DNA of 64,000 bases. Source: Streptomyces syringium. Its GTDB lineage: Bacteria; Actinomycetota; Actinomycetes; Streptomycetales; Streptomycetaceae. The stretch lies in contig NZ_JAGIOH010000001.1 in assembly GCF_017876625.1 (NCBI RefSeq), forward strand, positions 372,001 to 436,000. Reading direction: 5' to 3'. Each line of letters starts with the position of its first letter. The first letter of the stretch is position 1. A program made the position numbers and the translations under genes. Positions 18,423-27,253 of this stretch are shown here, one piece after another. The notes beneath the pieces are model-generated. The model was not told where the DNA came from and did no database searches. It was given only the letters and a program-made list of their open reading frames with translations.

Positions 18423-18872
18423 ATGACGAAACCAGCCACGACCGACTCGATGACTGTCCTCACCGGCATGTACGAAGCCGAGGCGAAGTACCTGGCAGCC
18501 GGCGGCCCCGGCGAGGCGCCCTTCGATCTCCTCGCTCCATACTTCGCGTCCGATGTCGTACTGCATCAAGCCGAGGCGCTCCCCTATGGCGGAACGTGGC
18601 GTGGGCACGCGGGTCTCACGCGGTTCTTCCTCGCGATGAGCGATGTGTGGGAGTCGTTCGACATGGTGGATCAGACGTTTCTCGCCACCGGCGAGACCGC
18701 GGTGGTGCTCACCCAGGTACAGGCGCGCGCTCGCGCTACGGGCCGCGAGCTCGCCTTCCCCATCCTGCAGACGATCACGGTCAGGGACGGTCGAATCGTC
18801 GAGGTCCGCCCCTTCTACTGGGACACCGCCGCTATTGCCGACGCCTGCGCGGTACCCACACGGCCGGCCTGA
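18423..18872 (+). CDS. NTF2-like / SnoaL-like protein
   Basis: At 149 residues it has the length and pattern of the NTF2-like fold: an N-terminal helix, APYFASDVVLHQAEALPYGGTWRGHAGLTRFF, and a C-terminal sheet ending ITVRDGRIVEVRPFYWD. Members include SnoaL-type cyclases, isomerases and binding proteins of unknown role. No catalytic residues can be assigned. It is followed at 88 nt by a VOC protein on the same strand. Confidence 0.82.
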   Translation: MTKPATTDSMTVLTGMYEAEAKYLAAGGPGEAPFDLLAPYFASDVVLHQAEALPYGGTWRGHAGLTRFFLAMSDVWESFDMVDQTFLATGETAVVLTQVQARARATGRELAFPILQTITVRDGRIVEVRPFYWDTAAIADACAVPTRPA

Positions 18873-18960
18873 AGGGGGCAGAAAACTCGGCCGACCGCCC
18901 CGGCCTGCCCGGTACAGTCCGACGAGGAACTTCGCGAGCGTGACAACACGAGGAGATCGA

Positions 18961-19359
18961 GTGACATCCCTCTTCCGGCACATCACCTTCGACTGCGCCG
19001 AGCCGCACGAGCCCTACGAGCTGGCCGAGTTCTGGAGCAGGGTCATCGGGCACCCGGTCGATCCGCAGGCTGAACCGGGCGACGACGAAGTCGTCCTGGA
19101 GGCGCCCGCCGGTCAGCCGACCCTGCTGTTCATGCGGGTACCCGAGGCGAAAACGCTGAAGAACCGGGTACACCTCGACCTGCAACCCGACCAGCCGCGG
19201 GATGAGGAAGTGCAGCGGGTGTCGGCGCTCGGCGCGGCCATCGTCGACGACCGGCGCCAGCCGAACGGCAGCGGCTGGGTGGTCTTCACGGATCCGGCCG
19301 GTAACGAGTTCTGTATCGAAAGGAGCGCGGCGGAACGCGCGGTGGCCGAGCGGGAGTAG
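18961..19359 (+). CDS. VOC superfamily (glyoxalase-like) protein
   Basis: The 132-residue protein starts at GTG 18961 and runs VTSLFRHITFDCAEPHE to VVFTDPAGNEFCIE, typical of the glyoxalase/bleomycin-resistance fold. VHLDLQP and DPAGNEFC mark the second beta-alpha-beta-beta-beta repeat. Metal ligands are not fully conserved, so it may be a binding protein rather than an enzyme. It ends 23 nt from the convergent response-regulator gene. Confidence 0.87.
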   Translation: MTSLFRHITFDCAEPHEPYELAEFWSRVIGHPVDPQAEPGDDEVVLEAPAGQPTLLFMRVPEAKTLKNRVHLDLQPDQPRDEEVQRVSALGAAIVDDRRQPNGSGWVVFTDPAGNEFCIERSAAERAVAERE

Positions 19360-19382
19360 GTCACACCACCGCCGCTGCGGAG

Positions 19383-20045
19383 CTACCCGCGTTCCGGGCG
19401 GGTGATCAGGCCGCGTTCGAGGGCTGTGACCACCGCGTGCGTGCGGTCGCTCACCTCGAGCTTCGCGAAGACACGCAGCAGGTGCGTCTTCACCGTGGCT
19501 TCCGCGATGACCAGCCGTTTGCCGATGTCGGCGTTGGACAGGCCGTCGGCGACCGCGTTCAGCACGTCCCGCTCGCGTGAGGTCAGGGCGACCAGGGCGG
19601 GTTGCCGCATTCTGGCCATGAGCCGTTGCGCGACCCGGGGGGCCAGGACGGTCTCGCCCCGGGCGGCGGAGCGGATGGCGTCGACGAGTTGCTCGCGCGT
19701 GGTGTCCTTGAGGAGGTAACCGATGGCGCCCGCCTCGACCGCGCGCTCGATCTCGGCGTCGGTGTCGTAGGTCGTCAGGATCAGTACGCGCGTCCCGGTC
19801 CGGCCCGCCACGATTTCCGTGGTGGCGGCCACCCCGTCGAGGACCGGCATGCGCAGGTCGATCAGCGCCACGTCGGGTTGGAGGCGCCGGGCGAGCTCGA
19901 CGGCCTCCCGGCCGTCGCCCGCCTCGCCGACGATGTCGATGGCGGGCTCCGAGGCCAGCAGGGCGACCACGCCGGCGCGCATCACCGTGTGATCGTCCAC
20001 CACGATGATGCGGAGCTTTCCTGCTGTCGCTGTCACGGCCGTCAT
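19383..20045 (-). CDS. NarL/FixJ-type response regulator
   Basis: The 220-residue protein has a receiver domain with acidic pocket VVDDHTVMRAG, phospho-acceptor Asp in VALIDLRMP, and Lys in YLLKDTT. A LuxR-type helix-turn-helix follows (LTSRERDVLNAVADGLSNADIG). It follows its histidine kinase gene by one base. It probably controls the MMPL transporter gene at the head of the operon. Confidence 0.95.
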   Translation of the reverse strand: MTAVTATAGKLRIIVVDDHTVMRAGVVALLASEPAIDIVGEAGDGREAVELARRLQPDVALIDLRMPVLDGVAATTEIVAGRTGTRVLILTTYDTDAEIERAVEAGAIGYLLKDTTREQLVDAIRSAARGETVLAPRVAQRLMARMRQPALVALTSRERDVLNAVADGLSNADIGKRLVIAEATVKTHLLRVFAKLEVSDRTHAVVTALERGLITRPERG

Positions 20046-20046
20046 G

Positions 20047-21222
20047 TCACACCTGACCGTTCGTGGGGACCATGGCGAGGACGCGGGTGCCGTCGCCGAC
20101 GGAGCTGGTGACGGTGAGTTCGCCGCCGAGTTCGGCCAGCCGCTTGCGCATGCCGTCGAGGCCGAAGCCTCGGGAGTCCGCGACGACGAAGCCGCGGCCG
20201 TCGTCGGTGATCTCCAGTTCCAGGCCGTGGCCGTGGTCGGTGAGGACGACGCCCGCCGTGGAGGCGGCCGCGTGTTTGCGTATGTTGGCCAGTGACTCCT
20301 GGGTGCAGCGCAGGAGTGCGATGCGGGTCTGCTGGTCGCATTCGACGTCCGGCAGCTCCGCGTCGACCGTGAGGCCGGTGTCCTCGGCGAACCGGTCCAG
20401 GGTGCGGCGCAGGGTGCGGGCGACCGAGCCGGGGGCGACGCCGCTCTGGGGTGCGGAGCCGACGAGGACGCGCGCCTCGGCGAGGTTCTCGCGGGCGGTG
20501 TGCTCGATCGAGAGCAGCTGTTGGGCGCTCTTGCCCAGGTCGGTGCCGAGACCGGACCGGGCCGCTTCGGCGAGCACGATGATGGACGCGAAACCCTGGG
20601 CGAGGGTGTCGTGGATGTCCCGAGCGAGCCGTTCCCTCTCCTCCGCGGCGCCTTGCCGCTGGTGGGCCTCGACCAGTTGGTGGTGGGCGTTCTCCAGCTC
20701 GGTGTTCAGTCGGCGGGCGCGTTCGTCACTCTGCTGCACGATGCGGTGCACCAGCAGCCCGACGAGCACACCGGCGGCGTAGCCGAGGACGGTGAAGGCG
20801 ACGTTGCCCGTGAGGAGTTCCATGTGCCGAACGGTCCGGGCGGTCACGGCCGCCCCAACGGCGGCGCCGCTGTAGGCAATGGCGGATACCGGGCCCGCGG
20901 CGAACATCCAGAATTGCGGCAGGGACACGATGAACAGCGCCGCGCCCCCGCCCGGCAGACCGGCCATCGCCCCCACACCGAGGGTGAGGACCCACAGCTG
21001 GACGTGCGGACGCACCACGGCGTTGTCCGGGAAGAGGCGCAGGGTGGCGTAGCCGAGGGAGATCACGGCCAGCAGCGCCAGCGACCAGTATTTGGCCGCT
21101 CCGGAATCGTTCCGCACGCCGATGACGGAGGGCGCCAGTCCGAGGAGCACCCAGGCGACGGTGTACCACCGGTGGAGCGTCGGTATCCAGAACCGGTCGT
21201 TGGGCTGTGGCCGTTGCTTCAT
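20047..21222 (-). CDS. NarL-type sensor histidine kinase
   Basis: This 391-residue kinase has six hydrophobic spans in the first 170 residues, a coiled-coil linker, and the HisKA_3 box with phospho-acceptor His in ERERLARDIHDTLAQGF. The ATP-binding domain ends DDGRGFVVADSRGFGLDGM. The start ATG 21222 lies 6 nt after the MMPL stop. The short extracellular loops suggest sensing within the membrane, as in LiaS/DesK-like kinases that respond to envelope stress. Confidence 0.94.
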   Translation of the reverse strand: MKQRPQPNDRFWIPTLHRWYTVAWVLLGLAPSVIGVRNDSGAAKYWSLALLAVISLGYATLRLFPDNAVVRPHVQLWVLTLGVGAMAGLPGGGAALFIVSLPQFWMFAAGPVSAIAYSGAAVGAAVTARTVRHMELLTGNVAFTVLGYAAGVLVGLLVHRIVQQSDERARRLNTELENAHHQLVEAHQRQGAAEERERLARDIHDTLAQGFASIIVLAEAARSGLGTDLGKSAQQLLSIEHTARENLAEARVLVGSAPQSGVAPGSVARTLRRTLDRFAEDTGLTVDAELPDVECDQQTRIALLRCTQESLANIRKHAAASTAGVVLTDHGHGLELEITDDGRGFVVADSRGFGLDGMRKRLAELGGELTVTSSVGDGTRVLAMVPTNGQV

Positions 21223-21227
21223 GCTGG

Positions 21228-23453
21228 TCAGCCTACGTTTTCGAGCGGGCGCCCGGCCGGGACGACGTGGTGTGCTCCGCGTCCGTTCCGCGACGGCCAC
21301 CAGCACCTGTCGCCGAGCAGCAGCATGAGGGCGGGCAGGATGACGATGCGGATGACGAAGGCGTCGATCAGTACGGCCACCGCCAGGCTGAAGCCGATCT
21401 GTTTCATCTCCATGATGTGCAGGGGCACGAAGCTGGCGAACACGGTCACCATCACGAAGGCGGCGCTGGTCACCACACTCGCCGAGCCGCCGATGCCGTC
21501 GAGTACGGCCTGCCGGGTCGGCACACCGCGGAGCACTCCCTCCCGGATCCGGGTGATGACGAACACCTGGTAGTCCATCGACAGACCGAAGAGGATCACG
21601 AACAGGAACAGCGGTACCCGGGAGCCGACCGAGCCGGTGGAGGTGAAGTCGAGCAGGCTCTCGGCCCATTCGTCTTGGAAGACCAGCACCAGCAGACCGA
21701 GCGAGGCGGCGGCCGAGAGCAGGTTCAGTGCCACGCCGACGAGGCCGAGGACGAGTGAGCGGAACGCCCACACCGTCATGGCGAAGGTCACCAGGAGCAG
21801 GGACCCGATGACGATCGGCAGCTTCTGCCTCTGGTGCTCGGGGTAGTCGGCGTAGCGGGCGACGTCCCCGGTCACCGCGGTCCGGGCGCCGGTCACCTGG
21901 CCGACGGTGGCCGGCACGTACCTCTGGCGGAGGCGTTCGAGGGACGTCTGCGCCGCGTCGGAGCTCACGTGGTGCGGTACGGGCAGTTCCAGGAGGCTGA
22001 CGCGCCGGTCGGGTGAGGTGCGCAGTTCCGCCGTGCCGGCGAGCGCCGGGTCGGCTTCGGCGCGGCGGGCCAGTGCGCGCAGCGCGCCGGTCACCTCGCC
22101 GGCGAGGGCCGGCTCGGCGCGTACGACGACCTGGTGCATGGACTTCAGTTCCGGGAAGGCGTGGTTGAGCCGGTCGTACGTCCGCATGGCGGGGATGGAG
22201 CGGGAGTGGGTCTCGCGGCCCATGTCGGTCAGCTCGAGGTCCAGTAGCGGGGCGGCCAGGGCGAGGGTCGCGAGGACGGCGACCGTCAGGGTGGCGGCCG
22301 GACGCCTGCTCGTGGCGCGCAGTACGGCCCCGGTGATCCGGCCGGCACGGGCCTTCGGCTGCGGGGGGTGCGTCGGCTGTGCGGTGCCGCGCCCGGCCGC
22401 GCGGGCGGCCTTGCGCAGCGCGCGGCGCTCCGCCCGCTCACCGAAGGTGGCCAGCAGCGCGGGCAGCACGGTGAGCGAGCTGACCACGGCGACCAGGGTG
22501 ACGACGATCGCGCCCGTGGCGATCGAGGAGAAGATGACGTCGTCCACCAGGTACAGCGTCGCGCTGGAGACGGCGACGGCGAGCCCGGAGAGCACGACGG
22601 CCCGTCCGGATGTGGCCGCGGCGAGTTCCACCACGGCCTGCGAGCTGAGCCGGCCGCCTGCCCGGGCGCGTTCCTCCCGTTCGCGCTTGAGGTAGAAGAG
22701 GGTGTAGTCGACGCCGACGGCCAGGCCGATCAGCAGGATGACGTTGGTGCCGACGCCGGCGTCGGGGAAGGCGTGCGAGGCCGGCATCGACAGGCCGATG
22801 GCGGCGGCGATCGAGGAGAGCGCCAGCAGCAGCGGCACGGTGGCCATCGCCACGGAGCGGAAGACGAACAACAGGGTGATCAGGGTGACGGGCAGCGCGA
22901 TGAGCTCCGTGCGGGAGAGATCGTCTCCCCGCAGCTTCTCGACGCCCTTGCTGATGGAGGGGCTGCCGGTCTCCTCCACGCGCAGCCCGGGGTGTGCGGC
23001 CTGCACCGCGGCGGTCTGCGCCCGCAGGGGGTCCACGTGCTTCTTGCCGTCGAGCTCGGGGCCCTTCATGGTCACGTCGACCCGGACCGCTCTGCCGTCG
23101 GCCGAGCGCACGGGCGCGGCCACGGCGCCGACTTCGGGGAGTTTGCGCATCCGGGCGGTGATGTCCCGCGCGGCAGTGTCCGCCGCGGCCCGGTCGAGCG
23201 TGCCCGTGCCCGGCTTCGCGGAAATCAGCACGCGCTCCACGGGCCTTTGTTGCAGACCGCCCCCGGCCGCCATGGCCTCCGCCCGGCCCGCTTCGCCGAC
23301 GCGGAAGTCCTCACTGGTGGCGGCGTTGCCGCCCACCGAGATCCCGGTGCCGAGACACAGGGCGACGAAGAGGAACCAGCCGGCTATGGCGCGCCACGGG
23401 TGTCCGGCGCTCCAACGAGCCATGCGTACAGGGAAAGTCGTCATGCCGTACAT
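21228..23453 (-). CDS. MMPL family RND-type transporter
   Basis: The protein (about 741 residues from ATG 23453) has the two-fold MMPL layout: an N-terminal membrane helix, an extracellular domain, GVGTNVILLIGLAVGVDYTLF and, in the second half, LFLFVILFGLSMDYQVFVITR. The membrane-buried Asp in GVDY and SMDY is the proton-relay position. Such pumps export lipids or drugs. It leads an operon with a kinase and regulator. Neither the 23453 nor the 23444 ATG has a strong ribosome-binding site, so the exact start is uncertain. Confidence 0.92.
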   Translation of the reverse strand: MYGMTTFPVRMARWSAGHPWRAIAGWFLFVALCLGTGISVGGNAATSEDFRVGEAGRAEAMAAGGGLQQRPVERVLISAKPGTGTLDRAAADTAARDITARMRKLPEVGAVAAPVRSADGRAVRVDVTMKGPELDGKKHVDPLRAQTAAVQAAHPGLRVEETGSPSISKGVEKLRGDDLSRTELIALPVTLITLLFVFRSVAMATVPLLLALSSIAAAIGLSMPASHAFPDAGVGTNVILLIGLAVGVDYTLFYLKREREERARAGGRLSSQAVVELAAATSGRAVVLSGLAVAVSSATLYLVDDVIFSSIATGAIVVTLVAVVSSLTVLPALLATFGERAERRALRKAARAAGRGTAQPTHPPQPKARAGRITGAVLRATSRRPAATLTVAVLATLALAAPLLDLELTDMGRETHSRSIPAMRTYDRLNHAFPELKSMHQVVVRAEPALAGEVTGALRALARRAEADPALAGTAELRTSPDRRVSLLELPVPHHVSSDAAQTSLERLRQRYVPATVGQVTGARTAVTGDVARYADYPEHQRQKLPIVIGSLLLVTFAMTVWAFRSLVLGLVGVALNLLSAAASLGLLVLVFQDEWAESLLDFTSTGSVGSRVPLFLFVILFGLSMDYQVFVITRIREGVLRGVPTRQAVLDGIGGSASVVTSAAFVMVTVFASFVPLHIMEMKQIGFSLAVAVLIDAFVIRIVILPALMLLLGDRCWWPSRNGRGAHHVVPAGRPLENVG

Positions 23454-23630
23454 GCTGATCGCCGGGGTGCCGCCGCCATGAGCCTCGACCGGTTGAACTT
23501 CGTGTCCACCGGTCGGTGGACACGAGGGGTCGTCTCCAGGCGCCCTTCGCCCCAAGTCCCTTTCACGGCAACCCCGGTGGGACCGTCAGGCCCCCTGTCG
23601 CACACGCGTCCGTCCCTTTACTCTGGGGAC

Positions 23631-23831
23631 GCAGTCGGTTCGCGCTGTCCGCCTGGCAGCCGCGGCGTAAGAGGGAACCCGGTGGAAGTCCGGGACTGCC
23701 CCGCAGCGGTGAGTGGGAACGAACGTCGTCATCGGCACCGGGCCGGGAGACCGGATCCGGGAAGCGACGGCCGGTAGGCGCGAGGTCGCGTGCGACCTCG
23801 CGGGCCCACGAGTCCGAAACCTGCCCACTGC
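23631..23831 (+). promoter_or_regulatory. cobalamin riboswitch 1
   Basis: The region contains the conserved cobalamin core AAGAGGGAACCCGG, the P3 stem CCCGG-CCGGG, CCCCGCAGCGGTGAG, GGGAAGCGACGGCC and the 3' element GAGTCCGAAACCTGCC. A closing P1 stem pairs GCAGTCGG (23631-23638) with CCCACTGC (23824-23831), 7 of 8 positions. It is oriented toward the kinase/PLP/ATP-grasp operon, so high adenosylcobalamin should turn that operon off. Confidence 0.9.
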
Positions 23832-23852
23832 GCGCGTGCGGCCCGCACGCGC
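23832..23852 (+). terminator. GC-rich hairpin after riboswitch 1, possible expression platform
   Basis: GCGCGTGCGG and CCGCACGCGC are perfect inverted arms directly after the riboswitch P1 strand. There is no U-tract, as usual for streptomycete terminators. It could terminate transcription or compete with P1 when cobalamin is bound. About 130 bases then separate it from the first ribosome-binding site, with nothing else recognised in them. Confidence 0.4.
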
Positions 23853-23983
23853 TGATCACGGTGGCCTCGAGGGTGGGCCGGCGGGTACAGGCGGGCATCG
23901 CGCTCTTGCCGGGCGGCGTCCGCTGTTCCTTCGCGTGCCCTCAGCGGTCCCGGGATCCCGGCGACGCGCGAAGGAGTGTCCTG

Positions 23984-24028
23984 GTGACCGATGGCCCTCA
24001 CCGCCCTGCCCCCAGGCCGCCTCGGTGA
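23984..24028 (+). CDS. 14-codon leader ORF overlapping GHMP kinase start
   Basis: GTG 23984 has an ideal AAGGAG site 7 nt upstream and encodes VTDGPHRPAPRPPR before TGA at 24026-24028. That stop overlaps the proposed GTG start (24025) of the kinase, which itself has no good ribosome-binding site. This suggests translational coupling. Alternatively this is the true kinase N-terminus and a one-base indel separates the two frames. Confidence 0.4.
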   Translation: MTDGPHRPAPRPPR

Positions 24029-25005
24029 CGTCCTCCGGGCAGGGGCGTGCCCCCGCCTCGCCCTCCCGGACGGCGGCCGGGAAGGCGCCGCAGACCGATC
24101 GGGCCATCACCGGCGGGCCCACGCTCCGCGTTCCGTGTGCGCGGGACGGGCGGACCTTCTCGGGGGTGTGCCACGGCACCCTGGGGGAGCTGTTCCAGGG
24201 GCCGCTCCGGCACGGGGGCGAGCAACGCATCGCGCTCGTCTCGTTCCCCGTCGACCGGCACTCCTGGGTGCATTTCACCCGGGGTGCCGGACCCCCGGGT
24301 GCCCTCCCGGCGGGCGAGAAGACGGCTCGGGCCGCCGGGCTGTTCCTGGAGCGCTACGGCCTGACCCTGCCGCCGGGCCGGTGGAGTGCCCATTCCGACC
24401 TCCGGGTCGGTGTGGGCATGGCCAGTTCCACCGCCGACATCGTGGCGACGCTGCGCTGTCTGTTCCGGGTCTTCTCGCTGCCGTACGACCTGCGTGCGGT
24501 GATCGAGGTGCTGTCCGCGATCGAACGCGCGGACAGTGTCTTCCTCGACGAGTTCGCGCTGTATCTCAGTGACCGGCACCGTGTCGTCCGCCGCCTGGGA
24601 ACCGCCATCGGCTTCCACACCGCGTTCATCACGGAGCCCGGCACCGTCGACACCGCCGTGGTGACGCCGCTGCTGCTGCGGCACTACCGGCGGCGGTCGG
24701 CGGAATACGAGCGCTGCCTGACCGATCTGCTCAAGGGGTTCTCGGCAGCCGATCCGGCGGCCGTCGCCCGTTCCGCGACGGCCGACGCCGCTCTCTCCCA
24801 GGAGGTGCTGCCCAAAGCCACGTTCGAGACCGTGCTGGCACACCGCGAGGAGTTCGGGGCGGACGGTGTGTTCGTCGCGCACACCGGCTGCCTCGTCGGC
24901 TACCTCTTCGCCCGCCGCCCCTCCCCCTCGCTCAAGGACGAACTGTCCGGCTTCTTCCACACGCTCGGCCACCAGTGCTCATTCGCCCAAGGAGGCTACG
25001 GGTGA
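24025..25005 (+). CDS. GHMP kinase, PduX-like (L-threonine/serine kinase-like)
   Basis: The protein (326 residues from GTG 24025) carries VCHGTLGELFQGPL, matching the GEL-x-QG element of PduX. The ATP loop VGVGMASSTADIVATL closely resembles the PduX GMASSTADI motif. PduX phosphorylates L-threonine for the cobalamin side arm. Here the next gene is a cysteine-synthase-fold enzyme, so O-phosphothreonine or O-phosphoserine may instead feed a different pathway. The first 35 residues are low-complexity, leaving the start uncertain. It is the first gene after riboswitch 1. Confidence 0.85.
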   Translation: MTSSGQGRAPASPSRTAAGKAPQTDRAITGGPTLRVPCARDGRTFSGVCHGTLGELFQGPLRHGGEQRIALVSFPVDRHSWVHFTRGAGPPGALPAGEKTARAAGLFLERYGLTLPPGRWSAHSDLRVGVGMASSTADIVATLRCLFRVFSLPYDLRAVIEVLSAIERADSVFLDEFALYLSDRHRVVRRLGTAIGFHTAFITEPGTVDTAVVTPLLLRHYRRRSAEYERCLTDLLKGFSAADPAAVARSATADAALSQEVLPKATFETVLAHREEFGADGVFVAHTGCLVGYLFARRPSPSLKDELSGFFHTLGHQCSFAQGGYG

Positions 25006-26024
25006 TACACGCCCATATCGCCGACGCTCTCAAGTCCCCGCACCTGGTCCGACTGTCCGACGGCATGGTCCTGGCCCGCTTCGAATCGATGAAGATCTAC
25101 TCCGCGCTGGCCGCGGTGCGACGGCTCCTCGACCGGGGCACGGTCCGGCCCGGGCAGACCCTCGTCGACAGCTCCAGCGGGATCTACGCCCAGGCACTGG
25201 CGCTGGCCTGTCACCGCTACGGCATGCGCTGCCACATCGTCGCCTCCACCACCGTCGACGCCACCACCCGTGCCCAGTTGGAGATCCTCGGCGCCACCGT
25301 CGAGCAGGTCGCCCCGTCGAAGAACCTCAAACTCGACCAGGAGCTGCGCGTGGCGCGGGTGCGGCAGATCCTGGCGGAGCGTCCCGACGTCCACTGGATG
25401 CGTCAGTACCACGACGACATCCACTATCTCGGCTACCGGGAGTTCGCGGACACCGTCGCCGCCGCGTTCCCGGACCGGCCGCTGACCGTCGTCGGGGGGA
25501 TCGGGTCGGGCGCCTCCACGGGCGGGCTGGCCGAGCATCTGCGGCAGCGTGACCCGTCGGTCCGTCTGATCGGTCTGCAGCCCTTCGGGAGCGTCACCTT
25601 CGGCAGCGAGGACCACCACGATCCGGAGGCGATCATCGCCGGCATCGGCTCCTCGATCGTCTTCGACAACGTCCGCCACCATCTGTACGACGCGATCCAC
25701 TGGATGGACTTCCACCACGCCATGGCGGGAGCCGTGGCCCTGCTGCGCGAGCACGCGGTGTTCGCCGGCCTGTCCACGGGCGCCGCCTACCTCGCCGCCT
25801 CCTGGGAGGCGCACCGCTGTCCCGGCCGGCTCCATCTGGTGATCGGGGCCGACACCGGTCACCGCTACGTCGAGCGGGTCTTCGCCCGGCACCGCGAGGC
25901 TCTGGACACCGCCGCGCTCGGCCCGGCCGAGATCACCTCGCCGGCGGACCTGTCGATGCCCTGGTCGACGATGGCCTGGAACCGCAGCCCCGCACCGGGC
26001 CGGCAGAAGGAGCTCGCGTCGTGA
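25002..26024 (+). CDS. PLP-dependent cysteine synthase family enzyme (fold type II)
   Basis: The 340-residue protein starts at GTG 25002, overlapping the kinase stop. FESMKIYSAL holds Lys31, the probable Schiff-base lysine. LVDSSSGIYAQALALACHRYG corresponds to the SSGN substrate loop and VGGIGSGASTGGLAEHL to the phosphate cup. The usual NPTGSxKDR context is altered (ESMK), so the substrate differs from O-acetylserine. By analogy with SbnA-type enzymes that use O-phosphoserine, it may perform beta-replacement on the kinase product. That reaction is inferred. Confidence 0.85.
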   Translation: MIHAHIADALKSPHLVRLSDGMVLARFESMKIYSALAAVRRLLDRGTVRPGQTLVDSSSGIYAQALALACHRYGMRCHIVASTTVDATTRAQLEILGATVEQVAPSKNLKLDQELRVARVRQILAERPDVHWMRQYHDDIHYLGYREFADTVAAAFPDRPLTVVGGIGSGASTGGLAEHLRQRDPSVRLIGLQPFGSVTFGSEDHHDPEAIIAGIGSSIVFDNVRHHLYDAIHWMDFHHAMAGAVALLREHAVFAGLSTGAAYLAASWEAHRCPGRLHLVIGADTGHRYVERVFARHREALDTAALGPAEITSPADLSMPWSTMAWNRSPAPGRQKELAS

Positions 26025-27253
26025 CGGTGGTCTCCCTCGAAGCCCTCACCTTCGGCCTGGGGCACCTGATCCGGGCCGCCGACGCGCTCGGCGAGCGCAT
26101 CCGGCTGCTGACCCGTGACCCGCTCGTCTACGCGCACGAATTGCGGCAGCTGCCGGACGGGGCTCTCGACGTGGTCGAGATGGACACCTTCGACGTGGAC
26201 GCCGTGGCCGCGGACCTTTGCGGCCTTCCCGGGCTGCGGGGGCTCATCAGCTCGACCGACACCTGGACCCTGGTCGGTGCCGAGCTGACGGCCCGCTTCC
26301 GACTGCCCGGCCTGGACGCCGCCGTACTGGAGCTGACGCGGGACAAGGCAAGGGTGCGCAACGTGCTTTACGAGGCGGGCCTGACGAGGGGCCGCGCGGT
26401 GGAGGCCGGAGCCCTGGGGGCCGACGCCGACTACCCGCGCCGGCTGGGGAAGGAGGTGGGCTTCCCCGCCGTCCTGAAGGACACCGCCGGAACCGGCAGC
26501 CAGAACGTCTGGCTCGCCCGTGACGAGCCGGAGCTCGCAGAGGCCCTGCGCGCGGCCGGCGGGCGGCGGCTGACCGGCCGCCTCTTCGCGGAGCCGTACT
26601 TCTCCGGGCCTCTCTACAGCGCCGAGACACTCACCTGGGAGGGACACACCAGGCTGCTGGGCGTCTCCAGCCGGCTGATGTCGCACGAGCCGCGCTTCCG
26701 TGAGGAGATCACCGCGTTCCCCGTCGCCTTCCCCGAGCCGCAGCGCCTGTCGCTGGAGAAGTGGCTGGGCGAGGTGCTCGCGGCCGTGGGTTACACCGAC
26801 CGGTTCGCCCATGTCGAGTTCGCCCTCACCGTGACGGGCCCGGAGATCATCGAGATCAATCCCCGGATCGGCGGCGCTCTCGTCGCGGAGGGCATGTGCC
26901 GGGCGCTCGGCTGCAATGTGTACGAGGCGATGGTGGAGGCCTCTCTCGGCCGTCGTCCCCGCCTCATCGACGCGGAGCTTCCGGGCGGCCCGGCGGTCGC
27001 GTTCGTTCTCGGATATCCGGAACAGGCAGGAGTGTTCACGGGGGTGACGGGGCTCGACCGGCTGGAGGGCATGCCGGGGTCGCCCGCCTGGTATCCGGTC
27101 AAGCGCGTCGGAGACCGCATCGAGTACCTGGGCGACAGCCGGGGCTACGCGGGCATCGTCTGGGCGGAGGCGGAGACCGCTGAGCTGGCCACCCACCGCG
27201 CCGTGGCCGCCGCCAACGCGGTACGGGTCCACACCGAGCGGGCGGCCGGGTGA
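26021..27253 (+). CDS. ATP-grasp carboxylate-amine ligase
   Basis: The 410-residue protein starts at GTG 26021 (GTGA overlap). It has the ATP-grasp layout: an N-terminal Rossmann-like domain, VGFPAVLKDTAGTGSQNVWLA (ATP loop), RLFAEPYFSGPLYSAETLTW, and the metal-binding EIIEINPRIGGALVAEG. ATP-grasp ligases of this type join an amino acid to a second amine or acid through an acyl-phosphate. Within this operon it likely forms the amide bond of a small peptide-like metabolite from the PLP enzyme product. Confidence 0.9.
   Translation: MTVVSLEALTFGLGHLIRAADALGERIRLLTRDPLVYAHELRQLPDGALDVVEMDTFDVDAVAADLCGLPGLRGLISSTDTWTLVGAELTARFRLPGLDAAVLELTRDKARVRNVLYEAGLTRGRAVEAGALGADADYPRRLGKEVGFPAVLKDTAGTGSQNVWLARDEPELAEALRAAGGRRLTGRLFAEPYFSGPLYSAETLTWEGHTRLLGVSSRLMSHEPRFREEITAFPVAFPEPQRLSLEKWLGEVLAAVGYTDRFAHVEFALTVTGPEIIEINPRIGGALVAEGMCRALGCNVYEAMVEASLGRRPRLIDAELPGGPAVAFVLGYPEQAGVFTGVTGLDRLEGMPGSPAWYPVKRVGDRIEYLGDSRGYAGIVWAEAETAELATHRAVAAANAVRVHTERAAG

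Noticed and set aside
18961..19359. Bleomycin or fosfomycin resistance protein
   Set aside because: Only the general VOC fold is visible; no diagnostic resistance motifs or neighbouring biosynthetic genes.
23779..23805. Perfect GC hairpin as a terminator
   Set aside because: It lies inside the cobalamin riboswitch, in a variable arm of the aptamer, before the conserved 3' core.
24025..26024. Cobalamin side-arm (aminopropanol phosphate) pathway
   Set aside because: The kinase is PduX-like but the next enzyme is cysteine-synthase-fold rather than CobD-type, and ligase, exporter and methyltransferase follow; a plain side-arm pathway does not explain these genes.
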